Source of the DNA: Austropuccinia psidii
Taxonomy: Eukaryota; Basidiomycota; Pucciniomycetes; Pucciniales; Sphaerophragmiaceae
DNA length: 64,000 nucleotides
Direction of reading: 5' to 3'
Assembly: GCA_023105745.1 (NCBI GenBank)
Contig: JALGQZ010000011.1
Location: 14,103,975 to 14,167,974 of the forward strand
In this document: in pieces, positions 21,785 through 34,813 of the stretch
Position numbering within the stretch: the stretch's first letter is position 1
Layout of the letters: every line of letters starts with the position of its first letter
Notes under the pieces: model-generated
Databases searched by the model: none
Seen by the model: the letters and a program-made list of their open reading frames with translations, nothing else
What the model was told of the DNA's origin: nothing
Position numbers and translations under genes: made by a program

Positions 21785-24700
21785 GTAACACTTATTCCTT
21801 CTATTGGGATTTTTGGGGAAGCTTCTTCTGGAACATAAGCAGGATTATTAATATCATTTGGTAATTTCCATCTGCTCAGTCCATCTGCATTTTTATGTAT
21901 ATTACCATCTTTATGAACAATAGTCATATTGCCCCTATACTCCTGTATGGCTATTTACGATCTGGGCATATGTCTATTGGGTATTTTCATGTTTAAAAGT
22001 GATTTAACAGCGGTACAATCTGTTATTACTTCAAAAACACATCCTTCCAGAAAGTAGTTGAGTTTTTCTAAAGTCCAGACAAGGCATAGGAATTCCATTT
22101 GACTTGCTCCATATCTGGCTTCAGTTGGTTTGATTTGCCTGGATATGAAACATATGGGTCCTTTTACAGGTTTATCATTTATGATCTGAACTTGGTGAAG
22201 TGCAGAACCCAGCCCATCCCCTGATGCATCAATATACAATTTAGAAGGCAATTTAAAGTCTGGCATCAGTAAGAGTGGAGCAGTGGTCAAGGCTTCTCTT
22301 AGAGACTCAAAATCTTTGACTCTGTCAACAGTCATTTCAAATAATGTGCCTTTGTCACATAATTTATAAAGTGGTCTTGCTATGGATGCAAAATCTTTAA
22401 TGTGTTGCCTGTAATATCCTGCAAAACCTAAAAATTACTGAATTTCCTTTTTGTTCTAAGGCATGGGTTTTAGCAATACTGCTGCAAATTTGTTTTTGTC
22501 AATTCCAAGGGACAAACCAGATACAACATGTCCTAGTGCTTTATGTTCTTTAAATCCAAAATGGCATTTCTTCAAGGAGATTTTCATGTTTACTGATTGA
22601 ATTTTTGTCAAAACTCTGGACAATCTGTACATGTGCTCTTCCCAATTGTTGGAACAGACAATAATGTCATGAATGTAAATGATTAACCATCCCTCTTAAG
22701 GTTCTTCAGGGAAGATTTCATTCATCATTCTTTGGAAGTGTGAAGGTGCATTTTTGATACCAAAGGCCATTCTTAAATATTCATACACTCCACAATGAAC
22801 AATAATTCTCGAATATTTTCTTACTCTTGGTGTCACCACATTTTGATGGAATCCTTTAAGGGCATCCATAGTGGTTATATACACTTCTTGAGATATTTGA
22901 GTAAGGGCAATTTGGATTTTTGGTATTGGGTACCTATCTGGAACAGTGTAAGTGTTCAGAGCTCTAAAGTCTCCAACCATTCTGGATTTTCCATTATGCC
23001 ATGCCACTATCTCTGGTGTAGTTATTTCTACTTCTTCATTATGGCCAACTTTTATTATTACACCAAGGTCTAGAAGTTCTTTGATATGAGTTTCCAGAGC
23101 TTCTCTTGACTTGGGATTTGCTGGGTATGCAGGTCTTCCAAAGAGTGGTGGATAATGTCTTTCAATATTAAGAATGATATCAACTTCATGACCAATAATT
23201 GCTCCTAGAGGTCCTTTGTCTGAAGCAAATGATCCTCTGTGGTCATACAAAAGGGAAGAAAGTTCATTTTTTGTTAATCAGTAAGATGAAGGCTTATTTC
23301 AGCCTCCTTCAACTGTTCAGATCTGAATTTTTCCAATTGTAAGTTTACTGGTGATACTTTATTTACTTTAATTTGTCTTTTAAATGGTAAAAAGGCATAT
23401 TCCTGATGTGTATTGTCTCAAATAGTAAAGTATCTGTCTCTGTTGTTATGCAAATCTATCCCATACATGATTAAATAGTCATTTCCCAATATAAAATGGG
23501 TATTAGAGAAGTTTTCCATAACAACAAATTCAACTGTGATTCTTAAATTCCCATTAATGTGTGGGAATATGACATTGGTTTCAAAAATTCCTAATGCTTT
23601 CATTGGTTTACTTGCACTATTGAGTTTTATACCATCAATTGGTAAAAATTGGTCTTCAACATTTGGTACACAAGCTTTAAGAAAAGATTTTCCAACACAA
23701 GAGCAGAAGGCTCCTGGGTCAAGAAAGCATTTGGTGGGCTTTTTGTCAATCACCACTTCTGGTATACAGGAGTTATCAGCTGTATAACCTTTTCCTCTGT
23801 TTGGTTTCGTTTTCATCAGTTGTGCATCTTGAACTTTTGATAAATCAAGTTGACCATTTCTCAATTGTGGCAAGTGGGAATAAGATTCCATGATGTCAAA
23901 AGTGGAATTGATATTTTCTATATCTTTTGAAGATTCAGAAAATATGGATGACTTATCATCTGAAATATCTTAAATTATGTCATCTTTCTCAACATCAGGT
24001 TTCTTTTCAATATCAATTTCATTGATTTCCCCCCTTTTGGGACATGTATTGGCTAAATGGGTGGTGCTTTGGCAAATATGGCACTTTCTGACTATATCTG
24101 CAGACTTATACTTAACATTATTACAATTTTTTTGGGGGTTTTTTTCCACAGAATCTTTCCAAGGTGTATTAAACCTTGTTTTGAGATTCACCCTACTAGA
24201 ACCAATTTTGATTCTGGTGGTTACTTCTTCTAATATATTGATAATATCCTCTGCTGAAGATTGTTAAGTAGTCCTGCTTTTGACAGCATGCTCTAAGTCA
24301 CCTCCACATTGTCTCAGAATCTTTCTATGGATCATAAATTCTGACATGTCAGGATATAATGCTTTTAATCTGTCTTTTTGTTGGAAAAACCATGGTAAAG
24401 CTTTGTCTTTATCAGCATTAAATTTGTCAGATTCAAAGGTTGTTTTCACTTTAAACCTCCAAGCATCATTGGCCCATTTGTTGATAATTTGGGTTTTCCA
24501 CCAAGTCCAACTTTGGTGTCCATGTGCTTGTCTCAATTTGAGATACCATCTGTGAGATCATTTGGTAAATAAGGTGTTAAACCTGGCTGTTACCAATCTG
24601 TCTGGTAATTAAAAGTCTTCTTTGATCATGTCGATACCTCTGATGAATTCCATATGGTCATATTCTCTTTCACCACTGAAGTGAGGCCATTCCTTAAGTT

Positions 24701-26139
24701 TTGGAACTTCTTTCAAGAGTGCTTGGCCAATTGATGGTTCCAAGTTATGGAAAGAAGTAAACAATTCTTTCTTTAATTGGGAATTTTCAATATCCAATAC
24801 TTGTGGATTGGGAATCCCTGTACCCTCATTTTGATTCAGAGGTGTAGACATTCTTGGTAAGGTGTTTAGTCGTTGTTCAATATCATTTATTTTACTGTTG
24901 TTACACCTTTGTGAATTTCTTGATTCATGTTTTAATCTTTGTATAGAGGTCATTACATTCTCTTTATGATCATCCTCTTTATATGTCAGCTCATTCCATA
25001 ATTCTGTTTGTTTAGTATTATCAGAGATAACCTCATTTAACTTTATTGTTAATTTTGATATTTCCTCTTTTGAGGTATCAAAACACTTTTTCAAGGCAAT
25101 TTAATGTGTCTTTACTTCAGTAAGTGATTTTGAAATATCATCAAGAGCTTTCTTAATATCCTCTTTGATATTATTTATGGCTTGTTTTATTCTTGTTTCA
25201 ATCATGTCATCAATATTGAACTTAGAATATTTGTCTGTCAATTCCTTAATAATGGCAGATTGTTCATTTATCTTATTGCCAAAAGAGTTATCATTATTGG
25301 AATTTTTAATTGTTCTTAAAACTTTTTCAAAACATTTAAGTGTTTCATTGATTTGGCTCAACCTCAAGTTATGTCTTTTAAGATTTTCACAAATTGATGT
25401 ATTTTTATCAGAAAGATGACTTTTTACATCAGTTATAGCTTCATACAACTCTGGAGTAGAATAAAAAATATCAGAAATCATTTCTGATATTTTGATCTGG
25501 CCTCCTCTTTCTTTTGTAATTCCATAATTGTTCTGGCCATCTGAAACAAATTTTCCATGGCATCCTGTTGAATTTTTGGAATCCTGTATCCCTTGCTGTA
25601 AGGTTTAGTGGCTGGTGCTTTTCCTTTGCCCTTTTTTGGAGCTTGTGGCTGCTTTTTCACATTGGAATTGCTGCTGCTGGCCACTGGGGCTGTTTTTGGC
25701 ACTTGCTTGGGTGGTCAAGGGTTGTTTTTCCTCCATTCTAGTGTCAAGAGCATCATGTTTTTATTCTCCATCAATGGATGCCATCCATTGAGCAATTTGC
25801 AAGTATTGAGATGGCCCAGAGATTTTCTCACAGTCAGGTAAGAATTCATGCAGTTTTTCCACAGATCTGCAAGGATATGGTACTCCTTGTACTGCAGGGA
25901 ATTGTTGTAAGCTTTGTTTCTGGCTTTGAATATGTTCACTGAGGCTTCTTGTGGCAGTTTCCGCTCTTTGTGAAGGTAAAATGGTATTATCAGCATCAGA
26001 ATGACCTATTTTAGTTGTTTGGAAGTCATCAACTGACCCTTTTCCTTCTGTACCTGGTTGGCTTCTGCCATAATCACGTCTATTACCTTTCTGGGAGCTT
26101 CTTGAGGTCTTATAGCTGGCTCCCGATCTAGTTGAAGGC
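21785..26139 (-). pseudogene. R1b Gag-Pol pseudogene
   Basis: The long Gag frame begins at ATG 26139 (MPSTRSGASYKTSRSS) and is broken by a stop near 25761. Later pieces are 25481-25101 (starting MISDIFYSTPELYEAI), 25094-24609, 24536-24264 (capsid), 24191-23970 (zinc knuckle CHICQSTTHLANTC), 23891-23418 (protease, again [10 protein letters not shown]), 23250-22696 (RT front) and 22335-21955 (RNase [15 protein letters not shown]). The RT active-site region is altered. Sequence ends inside the linker before integrase. Breaks are scattered stops and 1-bp indels, as expected of neutral decay. Confidence 0.88.
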
Positions 26140-26365
26140 ATATTTTATAATTAAAAAGCCTTAAAATAGTACTTTTACATCAAACACTTACTATTGGCCA
26201 AATTCTTATCTTTCTGAAGGGTATTACTTATATCCAAGTTAATCAATTCAGAAGATATTGGTTCAGGTTGGTTATTTTGAGTCACAATAACAGTACTGGC
26301 AGGGATAATGATGGTGACTGTTGAGGCTGTTTCAATGTTTTCTTGTCTTACCACGTTGTCAGACA
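25479..26365 (-). pseudogene. R1b leader ORF, spliced (26365-26192 + 26127-25479), one break
   Basis: The same arrangement as in R1a holds. The donor exon ends in A26447, the exon starts with TG at 26365-26364, and intron 2 (26191-26128, 64 nt) joins in phase 1. After the join the frame reads REPAIRPQEAPRKVIDVIMAE, parallel to QEPATTPQAAPKKVIDVIMAE in R1a. A small indel near 25715 breaks it, then it continues to the same stop overlapping ATG (ATGA). Replacements relative to R1a include several conservative ones (Asp/Asn, Tyr/Phe, Phe/Tyr, Ala/Ser). Function unknown. Confidence 0.55.
26128..26191 (-). other. Candidate intron 2 of R1b
   Basis: GTAAGT at 26191-26186 and acceptor CAACTAG ending at 26128. 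The 64-nt interval contains the long Gag ATG, as in the other copies. Confidence 0.5.
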
Positions 26366-26446
26366 CTAAAATTAATGAAAAGCCAATTAATTAAGTAGAA
26401 AAAGATTATTTCAAAAAAAAGGAAATAAAAAAAATATAAGCCTCAC
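26366..26446 (-). other. Candidate intron 1 of R1b
   Basis: Donor ATAA|GTGAGG and acceptor ATTTTAG|TGTCTG on the minus strand, 81 nt. The splice would form the same A|TG start codon as in R1a and R1c. Confidence 0.5.
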
Positions 26447-26575
26447 TTATAATATGAAAAAAATTATTTTTTATGGGTTTTTTGAATTATAAGTATTTTT
26501 TATATGTTTTTTAAATTTTTCAGTATAAGAAAGAGGTTTTAAAAAGAGTAAAAAAAATATTTCACAGGTAAAATA

Positions 26576-26594
26576 TCACGGTTGGGCCCCCAAA
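26576..26594 (-). other. R1b post-LTR conserved motif
   Basis: On the minus strand TTTGGGGGCCCAACCGTGA follows the LTR end directly, one change from R1a. Confidence 0.55.
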
Positions 26595-28402
26595 TGTAAG
26601 GTGTGGATATGAAACTTTGATTAAAAATCAAGTACTTTTCCTCTCCTCAAAATTTGTGTAAGGTAAAAAATCAATTAAAAATAGCAAGAAATATTCTTCT
26701 TAAGAGAAAACACACAAATTTTACTTTTTAGAAATTTATTAGTATAAAACCATAATATTATAAAGATTTATTGTTTTACCAACAATAAAAATTTATCCAA
26801 AAATACTCGACAAGAGATATGTAAGGCTACAAAATAAATTTCATCAAGAGCAATTTCTATTGGAATTAATTGAGAAACGAACTGCAAGAAATTAATTAAA
26901 GAACAAAGTATTTAAAAAGAATATTAAAGAGAAAACACACCCAAAAGGGACTAGAGTGAATTTGGAAACAAAGTGACAAATTGAACAGTGATGAAAGATG
27001 CTTTAATTCACTTTTGGGGTGGTTCAGGGGTAAAAATGATTATAAGAGTGACAAAAAATGATTATAATTATTTTTTCATGTGGTTAAAAGATTTAAAATG
27101 ATTTAAAAAGGGTTTTTGGAATCTTTTATTGATTGGTTTAACAGTGTTTAAACTAATTATAAAAGGAAAAGATTCTAACATGAAGAGAAAAGTGGGGCAA
27201 AGAAGACATTCTTTTATAGCCATCAATTTTCTTACTCCAAAAGTAAATTTAACCTTGTAAGTCGTGAAAAACAGTCTGACAACAGAAAAGCCAAATATGG
27301 CATCATTGAACCCTGGTTTAGACCAAAAAAGGCTGGTTTAAGCCATTTTAGACCCTTAAAACAGCAATTACCATAGCAATACCTGGTCTAGAGCCTTCAA
27401 AACACATCCGAATGTGTGTAAGAGGAGTAGAAATCAGTTAAAACTGTTTTGACTAACATTTTTTTAACTTAAGGGTAGTTTTACCCTCTTGGCAACAGTT
27501 AAAACTGCCCTGGTTGGTATCAAACCCTCATCATCAATTGAGTCACAGACCCTGTGACTCAATTCCAGGCTAAAAGTGATGAATGTTTGCTGAACTTTGA
27601 CATCTCATGCCTGTAAGAAAGGATTTTGAGGGTCTGGCTCCCCCTTAGGGCTAAAGTTCCTTTTCCCCCCCAATTTCAATCTTTCCAATTTATTTTTTCC
27701 TTTAATTCCTCATCATGTATTATACTTGTAATTACATGTGCGATTCAATTGAATTGTACAGTATAATACAGTAATAATTGATACCTCATATGTAAATCAA
27801 AGTTCACTTATGTAATACATGCGCACATTTTGACATTTCAACTGAATTCAATTGAAAATACTTCAATTCCTCATAGCTTCTAAACTAAACACAACACCTC
27901 AATTTTAACACAAAAATTGATGGTTGACACCACATGTGGTGTAAACTAAATTAAAGTTTTGAGGATTTTTAATTTTTGTATTGAAAATACTGAAAACTTA
28001 ATTTAAGCTTATTTAGAGTTGAGTTACAAAAATTTCACTCAGAGGTGACCCTACCTAATTTTTTATAAGGAATCAAATGGTAAAATAAATTTGATATGTT
28101 TATTTATTGGATAAAATGTTATAATATATTTTATATAAATTTTTACCAAAAATATTCCAATTTCATAATTTTTATTAAAAATCCCTTTTTACTTAATTTT
28201 TACAAGTAAAAATGAATTTTCATAATTTTAAATTTTATTGTAATTTTATTTTTAAATTATAGCTAAATTTTGATTTTTAAATATAAATTTGTATTTATAT
28301 TTTTTAGTTTTATAATATAAATAAATTTATTTTATTTATATTTGCATTTTAATTTCTCAATTGTGGTCTTTTGGGTATATAAAAATACCTCTAAGGCTCA
28401 CA
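26595..28402 (-). repeat. R1b 5' LTR
   Basis: 1808 bp on the minus strand, TGTGAGCC (28402) to CCTTACA (26595), with the 14-bp palindrome kept near 27936. Visibly diverged from the R1a and R1c LTRs by many substitutions and small indels. Confidence 0.92.
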
Positions 28403-29008
28403 GAAACTCTAAAGCGATTATGGTCCCAATTCATGATAATCAACCCATCTCTTGTTGATAATTTAGAGTTAACTACCCCACTAATAAAAAAATCTTTGGA
28501 TGCTATTTGAACTTATTGTGCACAAATCAAAAAAGAAATTAAAATTGATTCGAAATTACAAAAATCCTTCTTAATTTTGTATAAAGTTAAACAACATTCT
28601 TGAAAAAACCATCAATCAGATTTTTCTGACCCTTGTCAAGATTTTAATCATCTTGATCTTACACTTTTAAGTAAATTAAATCAAAATAATTGATTTACTC
28701 CCATACCTCATGTCACACTTGTTCATGACAATCGGTTGCAATTTAATAAAAAAATTTAATGGGATTATTATCAAAAATTAGTACTAGAAAAAAAAACTGA
28801 AATTGCACTTGAAGTTGGTCCTAAATCAATTTGGAATGACAAAGTGATGGTTGTTGAATTCAAAATTGTAAATGATCAATCAAATAGTTTATTCACACCC
28901 ACTTCTTCATCATTGTCATCAAAATTTCATGTTACCATAGGTACTTTAAATGAAAAAATAAGACCTATTGAAGGAAAATGGTTATTTCGCAATAGCCAAG
29001 GGCAATAA
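28403..29008 (+). pseudogene. tRNA-ligase-like C-terminal phosphodiesterase domain, decayed
   Basis: One frame runs from the R1b border to TAA at 29006 with only four internal stops (TGA 28508, TGA 28601, TGA 28691, TAA 28757). It encodes two H-x-T motifs, PIPHVTLVHDNR and KFHVTIGTLNEKIRPIE, separated by WDYYQKLVLEKKTEIAL and VMVVEFKIV. Two such motifs define 2H phosphoesterases, and this spacing fits the cyclic phosphodiesterase domain at the C-terminus of fungal tRNA ligase (Trl1 family), which joins tRNA exons after splicing. The 5' part is missing because R1b lies next to it. The family is inferred from motifs. It may be a dead extra copy; an essential gene should exist intact elsewhere. 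Confidence 0.55.
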
Positions 29009-29262
29009 AGACAATTATTGCAATCAATTAAATAAAGAAAATATTCAATTCATTAAGATTCATGAAAAGGTTCCAATTATAGGGTTTATAAGAGGCTTAC
29101 AATAAAATTTTCCTGATTTGTCGTATGGTCCAGTATAAAAAATCACCTTTATTTCAATTATTGTTTATTATTGGATAATAAAATTTGCTGTTGTTTTTTA
29201 TAACTTGAAAAAAGATTTGAAAGTTTCTCTAACAATTACATTTGTTTTATTAACTAAAAATT
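29009..29262. other. AT-rich sequence, nothing recognised
   Basis: Probably the former downstream flank of the tRNA-ligase-like sequence. No open frame or motif stands out. Confidence 0.5.
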
Positions 29263-29267
29263 GAATC

Positions 29268-29753
29268 AGGAATGGTGTAGTTGAGTGTTGTACAGATGAG
29301 CCTTCATCCGAAATGCTTTGTTGGTTGTTGGGGTCTTTTATTGCTCAGGAAAGATTGGTGACTACAGATTAGTTTAATGAAAAATAAAACTCAAAGGCTC
29401 GTGGAAATGGATTATTTTTTTGAAAACAAGTTTTATGAGTTGAACAAATATTTGTAATCCATCGCGCTATATATAGTCAAATAAAATGAAGGTGGAGTTT
29501 ATTTGAATCATTCCACTAATCTTTGGGTGCGCTTGATGCCCATGACTTATCAAATTTGAATTTAAAATTACAAAACTTCATCAACCGGCCCTCTAAAGAT
29601 GTTCGGAGGTGGGCTGGAGGGCGCTGTGTAGTGTGTGCTGTGCATGCGCAAAGAAAACTGCGCAGAAGCTAATTGCTATCTGTCATACCGTGCAACATAA
29701 CTGATATACCGCACGGGAAAACAATTATTGAATCCAGTGTTACACTCTCAACA
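29268..29753 (-). mobile_element. Copia-like solo LTR
   Basis: 486 bp. On the minus strand it begins TGTTGAGAGTGTAACACTGG and ends near CACTCAACTACACCATTCC. An exact 5-bp duplication GAATC flanks it (29263-29267 and 29754-29758). A TATATATAGCGCG box lies about 290 bp in, on the minus strand. No internal region is present. The terminal CA at the 3' end has decayed to CT. The family is suggested by the TGTTG start and the short length only. Confidence 0.6.
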
Positions 29754-29758
29754 GAATC

Positions 29759-32700
29759 TGGCCAACTTCCAAAATGGCTTGGGTAATTTATCAATTATCA
29801 CTTAACAATTGAACACTGAACAAAGGAGTTGGGCCAAGCAACAATGCAAAGTATACAAATTTTGCCAACGAAGGAACGCTGAAACTGAGAAATACAAATT
29901 TGGATTGAGTTTTTCAAGTATGAAGGGCCAAAAGTTACTCACTTCACTCTACTGAATATACTCCAATACTGTGCAAAAGGTCCACATTGTTGATACAAGA
30001 TGTGACAAACTATTATTAATTCATGGCTAAGGCCCACTTAATAGGAAGGGTATTCGAATTTTTTTGAGGAAAATCAAAATAATTCTTAAGCTATCTTTTC
30101 ATTTTCATTTTCATTCATAAAACTGTCTCTCAAAAACTCTTAGTTACTGAATATTGTCATTTGAGCTTTGAAATAATAGTCAAGATGCCTGAAACTGCAC
30201 TTGTTTTACAATTCACCAACCTGACCATTCCTATTAAAGATCATTTCAAATTCTTAGAGCGAACCAGGAGAGAAATATCATTTTATACGTCGGAGTCAAA
30301 AATATAATCAATATGAGCAAGAAACTTGCTTCCTTGGTTTATTTTTAATATCATACCGACTATTTTGCGTTAAGCTCAATAATTATTCTGCTATCTCATG
30401 AATAGCAACAGTTAAGTTATTTGAGCATTATCACTTGAGCCAAAAAAGTGTGAAATCTTAATGAAGGGGTCATGAAATTTTCTATTAAACTTCGGAACAG
30501 CTATATGATATTGAGAAATTAATAGCCTAGCCCAAATTAAAAAATGTTTTCCGGAAGATTTTGGGACTTTTCATAATTCAAAAAATTGTTTAATTTTTGA
30601 AATCTTATATTGAAAGATCTTGTTATTCATTAATTTGGTTTATTTTTATTTTATAAACAAAATTCTTTGGATGATATAATACTCATTTAAGGGAAGAGAT
30701 AGGAGCACCAATTTTCTCATTAGCGGAAAACTCCATTATTCGCCCCCAAACTAACAATTTTAAAATTTATGTATGTGAGCTCTAAAGCTGAAATTCTATA
30801 GCTCTTTAATTCATATTTTTTAAATGGGAAATATAAAAACATAGTTTATTTTCTTTCTTTAGCACATCCATCAGTGAGAAATAGAATGTGTGCGTCTCTA
30901 AAGGCACTCCACGAATTTACGAAATAAATTCCAACGCCTCACCCTCTCCTTTTGCTGAAAATCAATTCGGAAATTCTATTTTCTCCACAGACCACAGAAC
31001 CCTGTTTTGGTCTTTCAAATTATTTGAAAACCTAGTGGGATTTTTTGTTTTCTTTTCTGTGTATGAATTGGGGGCACTCAAGCGTCCTTAAGATAAATTT
31101 GTGTGGAAATACCTGGCAGATAATTGGAATGTGAGAGAAGACAATACTAAGGGGTGATCCAAATTATTTTTTGAGTTCCCTCAAAAAATCAATGGTCAGT
31201 TCTTTAACAGGTACAAAAGGCCAAAAATGGCCATTATTACCCCTTTGATATTCCATTTAATCCAAACATTTCAGTAAAAGGAGTCAAATTTTAGTAATAT
31301 AACACAAACTCATTTAAGCTCAAGGAGCTGGAATATTCGCCTGTACTCTTATTCTATGTAATTTTTAGATCCCACAGCATACAATGATTGACTTTCTCTG
31401 CCTTTTTGTTCTTGAAATTCTATTTTTGAGGTATTTCGAATTGAATGACCCATTACAGTGGGGAAACATTTAGATTTAAAAGCGCGAGCTCCTTTTTATT
31501 TTTGATAATTTAAAAAAAAGACTAAGCTCCTCAATTTAAAAATTGTTTATATTGGAGGAAAAATCCCTCCAAACACTCAGTTGATTTATACACTCTAGAC
31601 ATATCTCAAGGGGATCATATTTTGAAATTCAAAAAAACTCTCTGTTAGATATTTTCCTCACCTAAGCAAACAGTAATAAATATCATATCAAATTTTATAA
31701 AATATGTCATAAGCTCTCAAAATCTTCTATTTTCATTCTGAAAGATCCCTTCTTCACTTTTCTCATTTTACTCTATTCTTATATATTTTACACAAATTGT
31801 TCATCTATCCACAAACAATATTATCATCAATATCAAGTATGGTTTTAAGGTAGTAGTTCAATTTCTGAGGGAAATAGTCCACATATGGTATCTGACTTAT
31901 CAAGCACTTGGGTGTAATTTCACACTTAATCTGAAAGAGAAGATTTTATATATTCATATTTCCTGCCTTTTTCATGAATACACTCCCTATTATGTGCTAA
32001 TCCTTTCCTTCATTTTCATATATATAATCCAATACCTCTAAATTCTAACTGTCGCATTACACCACTGCTGATGTAAGCTATGAAGTAATACTGGCATAAT
32101 GATCAGTGCGCATTGCAGTTAAGTTTCAATTTAAATAGACTGCACTACTTGGGATCCACACAGAATATTTATCTACAATCCTTTTATTCCAATTTATTTT
32201 TTAATCCATCATAGCTTAGCTATTTATTCAGTTTCTGTCTCTATGAAAACCGCATGAATTAGGTTGAACAATATGGCTTGAAAGAGATTGATTATTTAAG
32301 TCAAAGGTAGCATTGGTCAGCTAAAAAAATGAAACACTCAATAAAAAATGAGTGAATCAATCATTACCAAATCAGTAATATATGTACATCATTTTCAAAT
32401 TAGTCAATAAGAAGAGCGTAGTAGCGATATCCTATTTACTAAAAGGCAGAATTAGTTATTTATTAGCCAAGTTGAGGCTTCTGTCAATATCGATCTATCA
32501 GAATTCTTCCTAAGTCATTCTAATAGAGTCATGGAAAAATTAAAGTATATACTCATAGGTATTTGTATAATATTTCTTGACTTACCACTACTATATAAAA
32601 TTGAAGCTATTGTATATATTTATTAGTTCTATTGCTACTGGGCTTTAGGTAATAGAATAATTTTTTTAACAAATGATTCAGAGATTAACATACTGTAGCT

Positions 32701-32930
32701 ACTATTGTATAATGACATTAAAATTCTTATCCTGAGGGCTGGGTGTATTTCTTGCATGATTTGGGTATATTTTGTTCATCAATAAATTCTTCACCTTAAA
32801 AACTGGATGGTATTTTATTTTTCAGAAGTTTCAAATTTTTTATCCCAAGTAGAAGCAAACAGTATGGTGGGTTGAAGAATTCAATTTTGAACATGGATTT
32901 TTAGCATTACACTTCCAGTATTTACCCTTG
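29759..32930. other. Intergenic AT-rich stretch, nothing identified
   Basis: About 3.2 kb without a convincing gene. A 67-codon open frame at 30888-31091 has no recognisable domain. I see no LTR match to R1, R2 or R3 here. Confidence 0.5.
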
Positions 32931-32934
32931 AAAT

Positions 32935-34330
32935 GTATAGGTGTAAGGCTGAGTCTATAATAAAGCTATGAAATTTTATTTAAAACTTTAATTCCGACTG
33001 AGACATGGTTATTTATATAAAAAAATATCTTCTAATAGTAGAAAGAAGGGCTTTTCTATTGATTATGGTTGTGATGAGCACTGCTGAAAGCCAAGGATGT
33101 ATTGATTATCAGTTCATCAACTATAATAAGCAATAAAATAATATTATGAGAGTATAACCTGATTATTTTCCAAGAGTATAGCTGTTTTTGATAGTTGTAC
33201 TACATAGGAATGTAAGGGAAGGATGGGTATTTCTCTTTTGGGAAGAGAAAGGTCCCTTTTTATCCTTAAAATGGGCTAAAAGGTCCTCTGAGCCTGTTAA
33301 CATAGAAAGAGTGTAGATTTTTGCCTTCCAAGAACTGTCTTGTGGCTGTTACCACACCTGTATAACCTTTATTGGGCTCATATGTGGTTTTGAATCCATA
33401 TCTTGGAAGTTTACATCAATACAAGGGGAAGAGTTTCATTCAGGGACCACACAGCCCTCTTCTGACATTTATGATGTGTAGAATGCTGTACAGAACCTGC
33501 TTGGGAACCCCATGTTGACAAAACTATGAGGTATGTAAGAATAAAAAAGCTGCTTTGTAGATTTGACACCTCATATTCAAGGATATGGGAAATTATCCCA
33601 CAGCAAAGGTGTATTGGCCCAACTGTTATATTTTAACCCTAAAGCTGCCATACCCTTGTCATTTCTCAATATATTGAGTTCAAAGTTGGCTCAATGTGTA
33701 TCCCTAGATGAGGACTACACAATAGTAACTCATTTGATATAGATAGAATTAGATATGGAAAAGCTATACCAGTTCTAATTTCAATTATTCAGATAAAAAT
33801 TTCTCTCAAATCCTTTATGTAACTTTTTTTATCCATAATGTTTGTTCTAGATGTGCTATTGGTAAATAGATGGAACCAGAAGATAGCCCTAACTAATTTT
33901 GTTTTCCAAAATGACCCCAGTTTACGTATCTCAAACCAAAACCATATAAGTTAGATCAGAGGTCAATATTTTAGGTACGCTTATTTGGCTATAACCTAGC
34001 CATAAATTCTGTGGTTTTGATGTCAACTCAGTTTGGCTGGTACCATTCAATAGCCCTTACTGACAGCTTCAATCTGAATACCCATTTGATGGGATGAAAC
34101 CTATTTCTCTGGATTTTAGATGAGAGGTGAAAATTAAGATTTATGATCTGCAATTACTTTGAGCCTGAAGAACTTTTTTATTCTTATTCCTGTAATTATG
34201 AAAGTTGTATTTTTGGAAAGTGGTGTGCTTCCTCTTTCTTTTTATAGCTTTTGAGCTTTTTTGCTCAGATCCATGATTTTGTGGTATTATACTCTAACAT
34301 TAGTTTATATGGGATAAATTTCCTTTATGT
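32935..34330 (-). repeat. Old R3-type solo LTR
   Basis: Read on the minus strand it follows the R3 LTR from its first ~80 bp to its end with many changes and indels. Landmarks include CACCTCTCATCTAAAATC (near 34120), a GGTACCAGCCAAACTGAG block (near 34040), ACAGCATTCTAC with CAGGTTCTGTACAG (near 33480-33500) and the degenerate palindrome ATGTGG...CCATAT (33380-33400). Ends are approximate because both are eroded. There is no internal region beside it. Confidence 0.75.
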
Positions 34331-34813
34331 ATCTTTTACTTTTGTTGAATTTCAAAGTCTCTTAATAGCATTATGAGTAACCCTTTGAAAAACAATTAAT
34401 GTAAAACACATGCAACTAAAATCAATTAAAAAGGTCTCAAAATTATTAAAATTGAATGAAATGAAAGATAATGCCCACAAATAACTAAATGAAATAAAAA
34501 AGGAGAGGGAAAAATAAAAAATAAAAAAGAGAATTTCTAACTGCATTCTGGAAGTTGGCATAATGAATGCAAATATGGTATTTATTTACCACATAAACGG
34601 AATGTGTTTAGCAACACACCTACTAAACAAATGTGAACAGCTTGCTTACTGAAAAACATCATTCTCTCAAATAATTGTCAGATTCTTCTTTAGATAAGAT
34701 TTTAGGTTATTTTTTCTTACTATTGCTTTTTAAAAGAAAAATACAAAAAAAATTAAGAAAAAAGACAGGAGTTTTTTTTCTAAAAAAAACAAGAACATTT
34801 TTTGGATAATAAA
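34331..34813. other. AT-rich stretch, nothing identified
   Basis: Contains A- and T-runs and no recognisable coding sequence; it ends at the R3a LTR. Confidence 0.5.

Larger units (their letters stand above)
21785..28402 (-). mobile_element. R1b: decayed R1 element, 3' part missing or off-window
   Basis: Minus-strand R1 element with 5' LTR (26595-28402), post-LTR motif, leader exon, gag and pol up to just after RNase H. The integrase part is absent at the junction with R1d. Many substitutions and small indels break the frame, so it is far older than R1a. Its LTR abuts a tRNA-ligase-like pseudogene at 28403, which implies insertion there. Confidence 0.88.

Noticed and set aside
21700..21800. 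Autointegration as the cause of the inverted LTR junction between R1d and R1b
   Set aside because: A simple nested insertion of another R1 LTR into R1b pol explains the join; autointegration would need evidence from the left flank outside the window.
30888..31091. 67-codon open frame in the 30-33 kb gap
   Set aside because: No recognisable motif and no neighbour context; length is within chance.
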